Shown: piece after piece, positions 1 to 5,988 of the stretch | Numbering within the stretch: the first letter of the stretch is position 1 | Layout of the letters: each line of letters starts with the position of its first letter | From: Candidatus Peregrinibacteria bacterium | Lineage (GTDB): Bacteria; Patescibacteriota; Gracilibacteria; UBA1369 | Length of the DNA: 6,891 nt | NCBI GenBank assembly: GCA_020849575.1 | Contig: JADLFY010000073.1 | Coordinates: 1 to 6,891 of the forward strand | Direction: 5' to 3' | The notes under the pieces: model-generated | The model's database searches: none | Seen by the model: only the letters and a program-made list of their open reading frames with translations | What the model was told of the DNA's origin: nothing | Position numbers and translations under genes: made by a program

Positions 1-311
1 ATGTGCTTTCCTATGCCGGTTCAGGTCTAGGAAGAGTGGCAGTAAATATGGTTACAGTTCCAGTCAGTGAACCACCATTCGCTGATGTTGCCCAGTTGAT
101 TGCCTCATTTAACAATAATGTTTATTTCAGAGATGTTTATGTACCTTCAATTTCCCGAGGTTTGACTGAGGATGGTACGACAACTTTGAGTTTTGTGCTC
201 AATATGGATTTTGAAGAACCGGAAACCGGCTCGGAGGATTTGAATGTTGGTCTGACTGGTACAGCTGTGGTGGACGATGCACCAAGAGTTCCGCGTAATC
301 CCAATAATTAA
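1..311 (+). CDS. pilN: PilN-like pilus assembly protein, C-terminal part (cut by left window edge)
   Basis: This is the last 102 or so codons of a gene that begins before the window; the reading frame enters at base 3. A GTG at base 3 is in frame, but it is unlikely to be the start because PilN proteins begin with a short cytoplasmic tail and a membrane helix, and neither is visible here. The visible part holds the pattern FADVAQLIASFNNNVYF (fragment residues 26-42) followed by alternating hydrophobic strands such as TLSFVLNMDF (61-70), which fits the C-terminal ferredoxin-like fold of PilN. In this family the protein pairs with PilO in the inner membrane and links PilM and the ATPase to the pilus machine. 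A hydrophilic Pro/Asn-rich tail (residues 93-102) ends the protein. It lies 24 bases before the PilO-like gene, which supports the call more than the sequence alone does. There are no cysteines. Confidence 0.65.
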   Translation, partial: VLSYAGSGLGRVAVNMVTVPVSEPPFADVAQLIASFNNNVYFRDVYVPSISRGLTEDGTTTLSFVLNMDFEEPETGSEDLNVGLTGTAVVDDAPRVPRNPNN

Positions 312-335
312 TTTGAATCAATAATTTTCGTCAAA

Positions 336-875
336 ATGACAAATCAAAAATCAAATGTTTTCAGTCTGTTGCTGCTTCTACTGATTGTGGCGATTGGACT
401 GTTCTGGTTTAAACCAAACTGGGATGAAGTTTCAGCGTTACAAGTAACTGAGACAGCCAAGGCTACTCAAAAAGATGCTCTGGCCAAACAGATTCAGGAG
501 CTCAAAGATGCTCAGGCTAATCTGGCCGGAACCAGTGAAATTAATCAGGCTACAGTACTCACTGCTATTCCGGAAAATTATGGTCAGGATCAGTTGATCA
601 ATCAAATTGTGGATATTGCCAAGAAAAATGATGTGAATCTTTCCAGTATCAGTTTCTCCGTTCAAACCAATTCACAGGATGCCATTAAAAAATCTACGAT
701 CAGTCTTTCCATGACCGGTTCAGAAGCTGATTTACTCAGACTGTTGAGAGGTTTGGAAAGTAATCCGCGTAAACTGGTAGTAAGAAATGTTACTGTTCAA
801 CTGGGTAGAACTGAAAATCTCGAAAGAGCCAATTTTAATATTAGTATGGATGCCTTTTATCAGAAGGGTATTTAA
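336..875 (+). CDS. pilO: PilO-like type IV pilus inner-membrane assembly protein
   Basis: The 179-residue protein has the PilO architecture. It has a short N-terminal tail, one membrane helix (residues 8-25, very Leu-rich), a charged predicted coiled coil (about 32-65), and a C-terminal domain of two helix-strand units (about 75-178). The segment LTAIPENYGQDQLINQIVDIA (about 75-95) and the later strands around ISLSMTGSEADLLRLLRGLE (122-141) are the pattern expected of PilO. Known PilO proteins form heterodimers with PilN on the outer face of the cytoplasmic membrane. The first ATG after the PilN stop is used, since the membrane helix starts only eight residues later. No Shine-Dalgarno site is visible, so translation may depend on coupling to PilN. 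The next gene is PilC, 8 bases away, and no PilP gene follows, unlike the usual order in Gram-negative bacteria. There are no cysteines. The family is short and poorly conserved, so the assignment rests on architecture plus context. Confidence 0.8.
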   Translation: MTNQKSNVFSLLLLLLIVAIGLFWFKPNWDEVSALQVTETAKATQKDALAKQIQELKDAQANLAGTSEINQATVLTAIPENYGQDQLINQIVDIAKKNDVNLSSISFSVQTNSQDAIKKSTISLSMTGSEADLLRLLRGLESNPRKLVVRNVTVQLGRTENLERANFNISMDAFYQKGI

Positions 876-883
876 ATTTATTT

Positions 884-2080
884 ATGGAAAATACTGAAAA
901 ATTAGCAAAATTAGAAAGGTTACTGGGCAAAGGTGTGCAGGTCAAAGACCCGCGTCGTGAGGTGATTTATGGACTTTATGACAATTCCAATCTAGGAATT
1001 TCCACTCGTCTGGATGATTTTTTGATTGATCACAGTCGTGTAACTTTGCAGGAAAAAGCTTACTTTTTCCATTTATTGGCAGTGATGATTGATGCGGGTA
1101 TTCCAGTGATGAATGCTTTGACTATTTTGGCCAGTAAAACTGATAGTGTGCGTTTTGCCCGTATTCTCAATACAGTTTCCTATAATTTGAAACAGGGTAA
1201 TACTCTGTCCAATTCCATGGCGAGATTTCCCGATGTTTTTGGCGAAATGGAATTAGGTGTGATCCGTTCAGGTGAAGCGGCAGGTAATCTGGATAAAATG
1301 TTATTTAAACTTTCTGCGGAAATTGATAAATCCAATGAATTGCAGATTAAACTGGTTACAGCCTCGATTTATCCGGCAGCGGTTTTGGCGGTTTTGATAC
1401 TGGCTGGTGCGGGCATGATGATTTTTGTCATACCAAGTCTGATCGGATTGCTCAAAGAAGGTGGTTTGAAAGAAGCTGATTTTCCGATTATGACCAAGAT
1501 TTTGATCGGTCTTTCGGGGTTTGTGGTCAATTATTGGTGGGCTATTATTATAGCTTTTCTGGTTCTGTATTTTCTGTTCAAAATCTGGGTTGAATCAGAA
1601 AATGGTCGTTATACCTGGGATATTTATAAATTGAAAATGCCAATTATTGGCGAACTGCTGCGTAAAGTTTATGTACTCAGATTTATTTCTACTTTGGGTA
1701 TTTTGATTGAATCGGGTTTGCCGGTAATCAAGGCTCTCGAGATTGTGGCTCAAAGTTTGACCTCACAGATGTACTCCCTGAAAACCTGGGAAGTGATTGC
1801 CAAAGTGAAAAATGGTGAAAAAATTTCCGGGGCTTTGATGGATTCACCTTTTTTGTTTCCGGAAACTGTAACTCAAATGCTCGCCGTAGGCGAGCAAACC
1901 GCTTCGGTTGGTAAAATTTCCCAGAAAATTGGTGAACATTATGATCGTGAAATTGATCATAGTTTGAAGCGTTTGATGAGCTTGTTTGAGCCAATAATGA
2001 TTGTAATGGTTGGTGTAACAGTAGCGCTGTTGGCCTTGGCAGTTCTGACTCCGATTTTCAAATTGACCTCACTTGTTTAG
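884..2080 (+). CDS. pilC: PilC/GspF-type inner-membrane platform protein
   Basis: The 398-residue protein is a typical length for the PilC/GspF family, the polytopic platform that the assembly ATPase turns or pushes to add pilins to the fibre. Two copies of the GspF domain are visible. The first spans about residues 58-181 (FFHLLAVMIDAGIPVMNALT, then IRSGEAAGNL at 127-136), and the second about 263-385 (LRFISTLGILIESGLPVIKAL, then AVGEQTASVG at 334-343). The repeated Gly-Glu signature in each half is characteristic. Membrane helices lie at about 163-188, 211-233 and 369-392, the usual three. The N-terminal 55 residues are cytoplasmic and less conserved. The start lies 8 bases after the PilO stop; an AGAAGGG stretch at 862-868 is 15 bases upstream, too far for a normal ribosome site. 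The 9-base gap to the next prepilin gene implies one operon. There are no cysteines. This is the most secure call in the window. Confidence 0.97.
   Translation: MENTEKLAKLERLLGKGVQVKDPRREVIYGLYDNSNLGISTRLDDFLIDHSRVTLQEKAYFFHLLAVMIDAGIPVMNALTILASKTDSVRFARILNTVSYNLKQGNTLSNSMARFPDVFGEMELGVIRSGEAAGNLDKMLFKLSAEIDKSNELQIKLVTASIYPAAVLAVLILAGAGMMIFVIPSLIGLLKEGGLKEADFPIMTKILIGLSGFVVNYWWAIIIAFLVLYFLFKIWVESENGRYTWDIYKLKMPIIGELLRKVYVLRFISTLGILIESGLPVIKALEIVAQSLTSQMYSLKTWEVIAKVKNGEKISGALMDSPFLFPETVTQMLAVGEQTASVGKISQKIGEHYDREIDHSLKRLMSLFEPIMIVMVGVTVALLALAVLTPIFKLTSLV
1878..1896. repeat. Perfect 8-bp inverted repeat with 3-base loop inside the PilC gene
   Basis: TGCTCGCC at 1878-1885 and GGCGAGCA at 1889-1896 are exact reverse complements separated by GTA. 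The hairpin is GC-rich in an AT-rich gene and lies exactly over the codons for the conserved Gly-Glu signature of the second GspF domain (MLAVGEQ). No T-run follows, so it is not a terminator. It may be chance, or a folding element in the mRNA. Confidence 0.6.
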
Positions 2081-2089
2081 TATAATTTT

Positions 2090-2698
2090 ATGATTTCCCG
2101 CATGACCAGAATGACCAGATTGGCCAGTAAAAAACCGGGATTTACTCTGCTTGAGCTATTGATTGTCATGGCTATTATTGCGCTTTTGGCGGTATTGGCC
2201 ATTACCAGTTATGCTGGGGTTCAGCGTTCGGCCCGTATCGGTTATGCGGCGGATAGTCTGGTGGCAACAATTAGGGAAGCGCAAGTTTTGGCACGCAGCG
2301 GGGCCCGTAGTGAAGGTGGGGGATTGCAGTGCACTGTGGTTAAATTGGCTTCAGGCAGCGATTCTGAGGCCGGGCTGTTTTCAGCGGTGAGTGCTTATAA
2401 ATCAGCTGAAGATGCCTGTGAAAACTCTTCGCAATGGAGAAAAAATGATTTTTTTGATGAAAATACTTTGCTGAAATCCCTGGAAGCAGTTGGTCTGAAT
2501 TCAGGACTTACGGTTGGTGATGAATTGGAACTTTATTTCAAACCTCCTTTTGGACAGGTTTATCTGATGACTAGTGGTGGTTTTACTCCATTAACCAGTG
2601 GAATTTTGACTTTTGTTGTGGGAGCTGAGGATAAAGTGGATTTTGATCAGATGGTCAAATATGATTTGGCCACAAATGAGGTAAATCGATTTCAATAA
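2090..2698 (+). CDS. Type IV prepilin, GspH/FimT-like minor pilin
   Basis: The 202-residue protein carries a class III signal: a basic leader ending KKPG (Gly17), then FTLLELLIVMAIIALLAVLAI with Phe18 as mature residue 1 and Glu22 as Glu5. Prepilin peptidase is expected to cut after Gly17 and N-methylate the Phe. The hydrophobic helix continues to about residue 40, followed by a long amphipathic stretch (SARIGYAADSLVATIREAQVLARSG, 47-71) and a beta-rich globular part. The strand motif around residues 147-159 (LYFKPPFGQVYLM) resembles the GspH/FimT core. Cys81 and Cys110 could form a disulfide. Three in-frame ATG codons (2090, 2102, 2111) lie before the cleavage site, so the exact start is uncertain; only leader length changes. 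No Shine-Dalgarno site is seen. The gene is 9 bases after PilC and ends the first block, before a promoter-bearing gap. It could instead be a major pilin of this organism, but the GspH-like length and motif argue for a minor subunit. Confidence 0.85.
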   Translation: MISRMTRMTRLASKKPGFTLLELLIVMAIIALLAVLAITSYAGVQRSARIGYAADSLVATIREAQVLARSGARSEGGGLQCTVVKLASGSDSEAGLFSAVSAYKSAEDACENSSQWRKNDFFDENTLLKSLEAVGLNSGLTVGDELELYFKPPFGQVYLMTSGGFTPLTSGILTFVVGAEDKVDFDQMVKYDLATNEVNRFQ

Positions 2699-2784
2699 AA
2701 GTTAAGATTGGAGAAGTGGTTTTGAGCCTTCACGATGCGATTATTTATGAAATTGACAGCCAGGGTGATTGTTATCTATTGGTC

Positions 2785-2813
2785 TTGGTAAAAAGGCGAT
2801 TTTTTGGTATAAT
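2785..2813 (+). promoter_or_regulatory. Sigma70-type promoter for the minor-pilin block
   Basis: A -35 box TTGGTA (2785-2790, four of six consensus positions) is separated by exactly 17 bases from a perfect -10 box TATAAT (2808-2813). TGG at 2805-2807 makes this an extended -10 (TGnTATAAT). The predicted start of transcription is about 2820, giving a leader of about 43 bases before the ATG at 2863. It sits in the only intergenic gap longer than 24 bases in the window, so it is well placed to drive 2863 onward separately from the upstream assembly genes. Confidence 0.75.
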
Positions 2814-2821
2814 AAAGGGAT

Positions 2822-2833
2822 AAATTGCAATTT
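2822..2833. promoter_or_regulatory. 12-bp perfect palindrome at the transcription start, possible operator
   Basis: AAATTGCAATTT is its own reverse complement and begins about 9 bases after the -10 box, so it covers the first transcribed bases. That position fits a repressor operator that would block promoter clearance. The sequence is AT-rich, so chance is a real alternative; no regulator gene is in the window. Confidence 0.4.
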
Positions 2834-2862
2834 GTCTCAATTAGCTAAAAGGCCAGACCAAA

Positions 2863-3444
2863 ATGCGACTAAAAACCAATAAAAAAAGCAGAGGATTTAC
2901 ACTTCCAGAAGTAATTGTTTCGGTGGCTGTTTTGGTTATGGTTATTACTGCTGCTACTGATATTTTGTCCAATGTGATCAGAAGTAATTCTGATAATCTG
3001 AATAGTTTGCTGGCTGATGGATATGCTCAGGAGGGACTTGAGGCGATTCGCTATATTCGTGATACCGATTATTGGTTGGGTTTGGATTTTGATGGGGCTA
3101 AAGGAAGTGGGCCTGATCTGGTTTGGGGAGAAAAATTATTTGAAGGTGAAAGTACCAAGGCTTTTAAAATTAATCAGAAAGAAGTTGCTTTGGGTTCTTG
3201 TACCAAAGTTAATTTGTCGGAATGCTTGCCGATTGGGTTGGAAGTGATGGGAGTTGATGAATATCAGGATATGGGGAAAGGTTTTTCCAGAGCGATAGTG
3301 ATAAAGGCCATCAAGAGTGAGGCGACCCTGGCCAATGTGGATGTGCTCAGAGTTACTTCCATGGTGACCTGGAATGGTATCAATAATGTTCCCAGAAAAG
3401 TTGTTTTAACTACTGAATTAACTGACTGGAAAAATGAAAAATAA
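2863..3444 (+). CDS. Type IV prepilin, GspI/PilV-like minor pilin
   Basis: The 193-residue protein has a short basic leader (MRLKTNKKSRG) and the prepilin motif G-FTLPEVIVS, with cleavage after Gly11 and Glu16 as Glu5. The proline before Glu5 is common in GspI/PilV-like subunits. The hydrophobic helix runs to about residue 31 and the amphipathic part carries AQEGLEAIRYIRD (about 55-67), a pattern typical of PilV-type minor pilins. The C-terminal end holds strands in the pattern V-T-W ... V-V-L-T-T-E-L-T-D-W (about 168-189), also usual for these proteins. Cys113 and Cys121 are the only cysteines and could pair. A weak ribosome site AAAAGG (2847-2852) lies 10 bases before the ATG, the best-placed one in front of any recognised gene here. 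It is the first gene behind the promoter at 2785-2813 and overlaps the next gene by 11 bases. Confidence 0.85.
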   Translation: MRLKTNKKSRGFTLPEVIVSVAVLVMVITAATDILSNVIRSNSDNLNSLLADGYAQEGLEAIRYIRDTDYWLGLDFDGAKGSGPDLVWGEKLFEGESTKAFKINQKEVALGSCTKVNLSECLPIGLEVMGVDEYQDMGKGFSRAIVIKAIKSEATLANVDVLRVTSMVTWNGINNVPRKVVLTTELTDWKNEK

Positions 3445-4117
3445 CCAATCAAAAAAAGGGTTTACTTTAATAGAGCTGCTTTTGGCCATTGGTATTTTTA
3501 TGGGTTTTATGCTGGTGGTAACCAATGTTTATATTGAAATTGTCCGGGCTCAGCGTGCCGCCAATCAAACTCGTTTGATTTATTCCGAGCTGCGTCAGTT
3601 TACCGACTATCTGAATACAGAAATGCGTGAAGGTGGAATTGATTATTTCTGCTATAATCCTCCGATTGCCGAGTCGCTGGATTTTTATAACCTGGCTTTG
3701 ACCAGATGTACTGATGCCGCCCTGCTTACAGCCAGCAGCAATGACAATCTGAGAACTATTTCCCGTGATGGGTTGCAGGCCAGCATAATTAAATTTATTC
3801 CGCCAGCCAGTGCGGAGGCCAGTGGGAAAGTTTGTGTATTGCGTTACAAAAATGTTGAAGATGCCTGGCAGCAGGAAGAAGGATTTCTCGGTTCCAGTTC
3901 GGCTGAGTGTGGTGGAGATTTCAAGGAATTTGCTTTTAATACTTTGAATGTAAAGAATTTGAAAATGGAAATTTTTCCCAAGAAAGATCCAAAAACGGCT
4001 GGAGCGGATTTGGCTAATAATCAGCAACCAATGATCAGGCTGACTTTGAATGTTGCCAGTAAAGATGATTTGGAAAATGAAATTGAATATCAATCCTTAA
4101 TTGTCGCTCGAAATTAA
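3434..4117 (+). CDS. Type IV prepilin, GspJ/PilW-like minor pilin
   Basis: The 227-residue protein has an eight-residue basic leader plus Gly9, then FTLIELLLAIGIF with cleavage expected after Gly9 and Glu14 as Glu5. The helix continues to about residue 33. A segment rich in Arg and polar residues (about 37-66, including YSELRQFTDYLNTEMREGG) resembles the start of PilW/GspJ minor pilins. The C-terminal pattern, QPMIRLTLNVAS followed by EYQSLIVARN (198-227), matches the way GspJ/PilW proteins end. Four cysteines (73, 92, 134, 159) all lie in the exported globular part. The start codon lies inside the preceding gene (11-base overlap) and the stop shares a base with the next start, so translation is very probably coupled. 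No strong Shine-Dalgarno site is present. The J versus W naming is uncertain; the prepilin class is not. Confidence 0.85.
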   Translation: MKNNQSKKGFTLIELLLAIGIFMGFMLVVTNVYIEIVRAQRAANQTRLIYSELRQFTDYLNTEMREGGIDYFCYNPPIAESLDFYNLALTRCTDAALLTASSNDNLRTISRDGLQASIIKFIPPASAEASGKVCVLRYKNVEDAWQQEEGFLGSSSAECGGDFKEFAFNTLNVKNLKMEIFPKKDPKTAGADLANNQQPMIRLTLNVASKDDLENEIEYQSLIVARN

Positions 4118-5451
4118 TGAAAAAATATTTTTCTAAAAATTCGAAGATGAAAAGAGGGTCAGCTCTACTGATTACCTTATTGCTGATGGGAGCTTTGCTT
4201 ACTATCACACTGGGTATCAGTACGCTGGTTTTGCGTGAAATACATGTGACTCAGTCAGTAGTTGATGCCAATAAAGTTTATTATTCTGCTGAGGCCGGCG
4301 TGGAAAGAGCTTTACTTGGTTTGTCCAGAAATGGTGCTGGCTATGAGCCCAGCGGAACGTTCACTGCTGACGCGGCAGATTTAGCTGCGGATTTTAAATA
4401 TCAATATCTGACCAGCAATACCAATGATTCGGTTCCGGGATTTGGTGGAGCGGGATTCTCGCCGGAAGATAAACCTGTGTATGTTGAGCCGGCTTTAACT
4501 GTGGACGGATTGATTGATTGCGTGATGTCCAGTGCCAAAAATCCTTTTGCTTTGGCTATTTCCAAAGATCGTCTTTATAAAGAATGTCCAAGAGCGACCT
4601 ATAGAAAATTGGCTTTGAATGAAACTCATATTATTCCACTTTTTAGTACTGCCTCTGGTGGGGGATCTGTCAAAGTAGAAGATTTTATCGTTCAGTATTA
4701 TCTGAATGTACATGATGGTTCCGGACTTTGGGGAGAATTTAAAGGATTGGATTTGCAGAAATTTGATGTACTTCGATGGAAACTTTATGGCAAACCGGCT
4801 GGTTCGGTTGGTGCACAAAGAACTGAATCAATTGCGGATTTTTATCCAGGAATTAATAATAATGGACCACTTAATCCGGTTTGTATTGGTACTAATGGTG
4901 GTATCACTTCAACTGTTGCTGATGCACCGGAAAAATGTATTTTCCCGGTTTTGTCAGTCGATACCCCGGGTGGTGGTGCCGGCAAAGATCAGACACTTTG
5001 GTCGGCTGCCCGTGAATGCTATTTGACGGATGCCGGTAGTCTGGTGACTGGTGGGGCTTTGATTAAAAAAACTTCCTCAACCAGTGGAGCTGGTTGTGAA
5101 ATGAGAGATTTTATTAATTCACATGAAGAAAATTATCTGGTTTTAACCAATATGGTAAATCCGAATATTGTGGGGATTTCCAATATCAAGGATCCTGCTC
5201 AATTGGCCAGAGCAGATATTTATTATCGGGTTTTGGCCAAACGTGATGCCGGCGGTGTAGAAGAACCAAAATTGGTCAAAGATTATGCGGAAATTACCAG
5301 TACTGGTTTTGCCAAAACGGATTCAGTGGCCAAGACTTTGAATGTTCGTTACAAGGCTCCGGGATTTTTGCCGGTATTTAATTTCTCTCTTTATAAAACT
5401 ACCGGAAGTGATGCTGATAGTAAGGCTTTTGTGACCCCACCATCAATTTAA
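4117..5451 (+). CDS. Large PilX/GspK-like minor pilin lacking Glu5, likely pilus tip subunit
   Basis: The 444-residue protein starts with a basic leader and RGSALLITLLLMGALLTITLGISTLVL (residues 13-39), a pilin-like membrane helix. Cleavage would follow Gly14, making Ser15 residue 1 and Ile19 the fifth residue instead of Glu. The segment YYSAEAGVERALLGL (about 55-69) is the hallmark of PilX N-terminal domains. Loss of Glu5 is known for GspK and is explained by a tip position with no subunit above it. The protein is much longer than PilX and closer in size to GspK, with a large central region (about 120-345) of unknown fold that carries six cysteines (135, 157, 256, 274, 301, 327). The C-terminal part has strands ending in GFLPVFNFSLYKT (416-428). 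The ATG overlaps the previous stop by one base (TAATG). A second in-frame ATG at 4147 would give a four-residue leader. There is no ribosome site. Confidence 0.8.
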   Translation: MKKYFSKNSKMKRGSALLITLLLMGALLTITLGISTLVLREIHVTQSVVDANKVYYSAEAGVERALLGLSRNGAGYEPSGTFTADAADLAADFKYQYLTSNTNDSVPGFGGAGFSPEDKPVYVEPALTVDGLIDCVMSSAKNPFALAISKDRLYKECPRATYRKLALNETHIIPLFSTASGGGSVKVEDFIVQYYLNVHDGSGLWGEFKGLDLQKFDVLRWKLYGKPAGSVGAQRTESIADFYPGINNNGPLNPVCIGTNGGITSTVADAPEKCIFPVLSVDTPGGGAGKDQTLWSAARECYLTDAGSLVTGGALIKKTSSTSGAGCEMRDFINSHEENYLVLTNMVNPNIVGISNIKDPAQLARADIYYRVLAKRDAGGVEEPKLVKDYAEITSTGFAKTDSVAKTLNVRYKAPGFLPVFNFSLYKTTGSDADSKAFVTPPSI

Positions 5452-5453
5452 AT

Positions 5454-5966
5454 ATGACTGAACAAGATCCAAACAAATTGCCGGTTGAAGCCAGAGTTGA
5501 TCAGTACTATCAACAGAAATTTGAGTACAAAAAAATCAATGGTGGCTGTGCGCTCAAAGCTGATATTGATACGACTTTAGCTGATTTGGCACTGGTGACC
5601 AAGCCAACCCAGGAGAATTTGCCAGGTAAAGTCAGGGCGGCTCTGGAGTCCAAGGATGCCAAAGGACGTAAGCTGGAAGAAATCTGGGCAGACAAAGTGG
5701 CTCAGGGGGCAACTCATATTGGTATTTTGGATGGAGTGGTTAATTTTTATAAAGGTGAAGAAAAACTTCCTGACGACAATATCCCGTTGAGAGTTCATGC
5801 TTTGCCGCTGGAACTGGAATTGAGAGAAAAAGAAAGGAATCAGGTTAAAGACAGATTTAAGGAAATGCGTGAGCAGTTTAAATTGGCTTTTTTTGAAAAG
5901 AAAAAAGATGCTTTTAATCCTGGAGAAGGTCAAGCCGGTGATGGTAGTGACACCCTAAATTCATAA
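5454..5966 (+). CDS. Uncharacterised charged cytoplasmic-type protein linked to the pilin operon
   Basis: I do not recognise this 170-residue protein. It has no signal peptide, prepilin motif or membrane helix. Residues 1-110 look like a small mixed alpha/beta domain containing one cysteine (Cys32) and a stretch THIGILDGVVNFYKGEEKLP (87-106). Residues 118-152 are dense in Glu, Lys and Arg and probably form a helix or coiled coil. The tail (153-170) is Gly/Asp/Ser-rich and probably disordered. The ATG lies 2 bases after the stop of the PilX/GspK-like gene, and no ribosome site is visible, so it is almost certainly co-transcribed and translationally coupled with the pilin genes. That closeness is the only hint to function; a link to pilus assembly is possible but not shown. 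Codon use looks like that of the neighbours, and the frame is open over its full length with conserved-looking composition, so I take it to be a real gene. Confidence 0.75.
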   Translation: MTEQDPNKLPVEARVDQYYQQKFEYKKINGGCALKADIDTTLADLALVTKPTQENLPGKVRAALESKDAKGRKLEEIWADKVAQGATHIGILDGVVNFYKGEEKLPDDNIPLRVHALPLELELREKERNQVKDRFKEMREQFKLAFFEKKKDAFNPGEGQAGDGSDTLNS

Positions 5967-5988
5967 ATAAAAATATTATTAGATCGTT

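Noticed and set aside
2753..2758. TTGACA as an alternative -35 box in the intergenic gap
   Set aside because: It is a perfect hexamer, but no -10-like sequence lies 16-18 bases downstream; the TATAAT at 2808 is 49 bases away.
2699..2800. Rho-independent terminator after the H-like pilin gene
   Set aside because: No GC-rich stem followed by a T-run is present; AAAAA and TTTTTT around 2790-2805 form only a weak AT pairing inside the promoter spacer.
3650..3658. TGCTATAAT, an extended -10 look-alike
   Set aside because: It lies inside the GspJ/PilW-like gene, encodes part of its Cys-Tyr-Asn stretch, and has no -35 box at the right distance.
3467..4093. Long open frame on the minus strand (208 codons)
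   Set aside because: It lies wholly opposite the GspJ/PilW-like gene, which has a clear prepilin signal and coupled neighbours. The minus-strand product is rich in Ile, Phe and Gln with no domain pattern, as expected for an antisense shadow.
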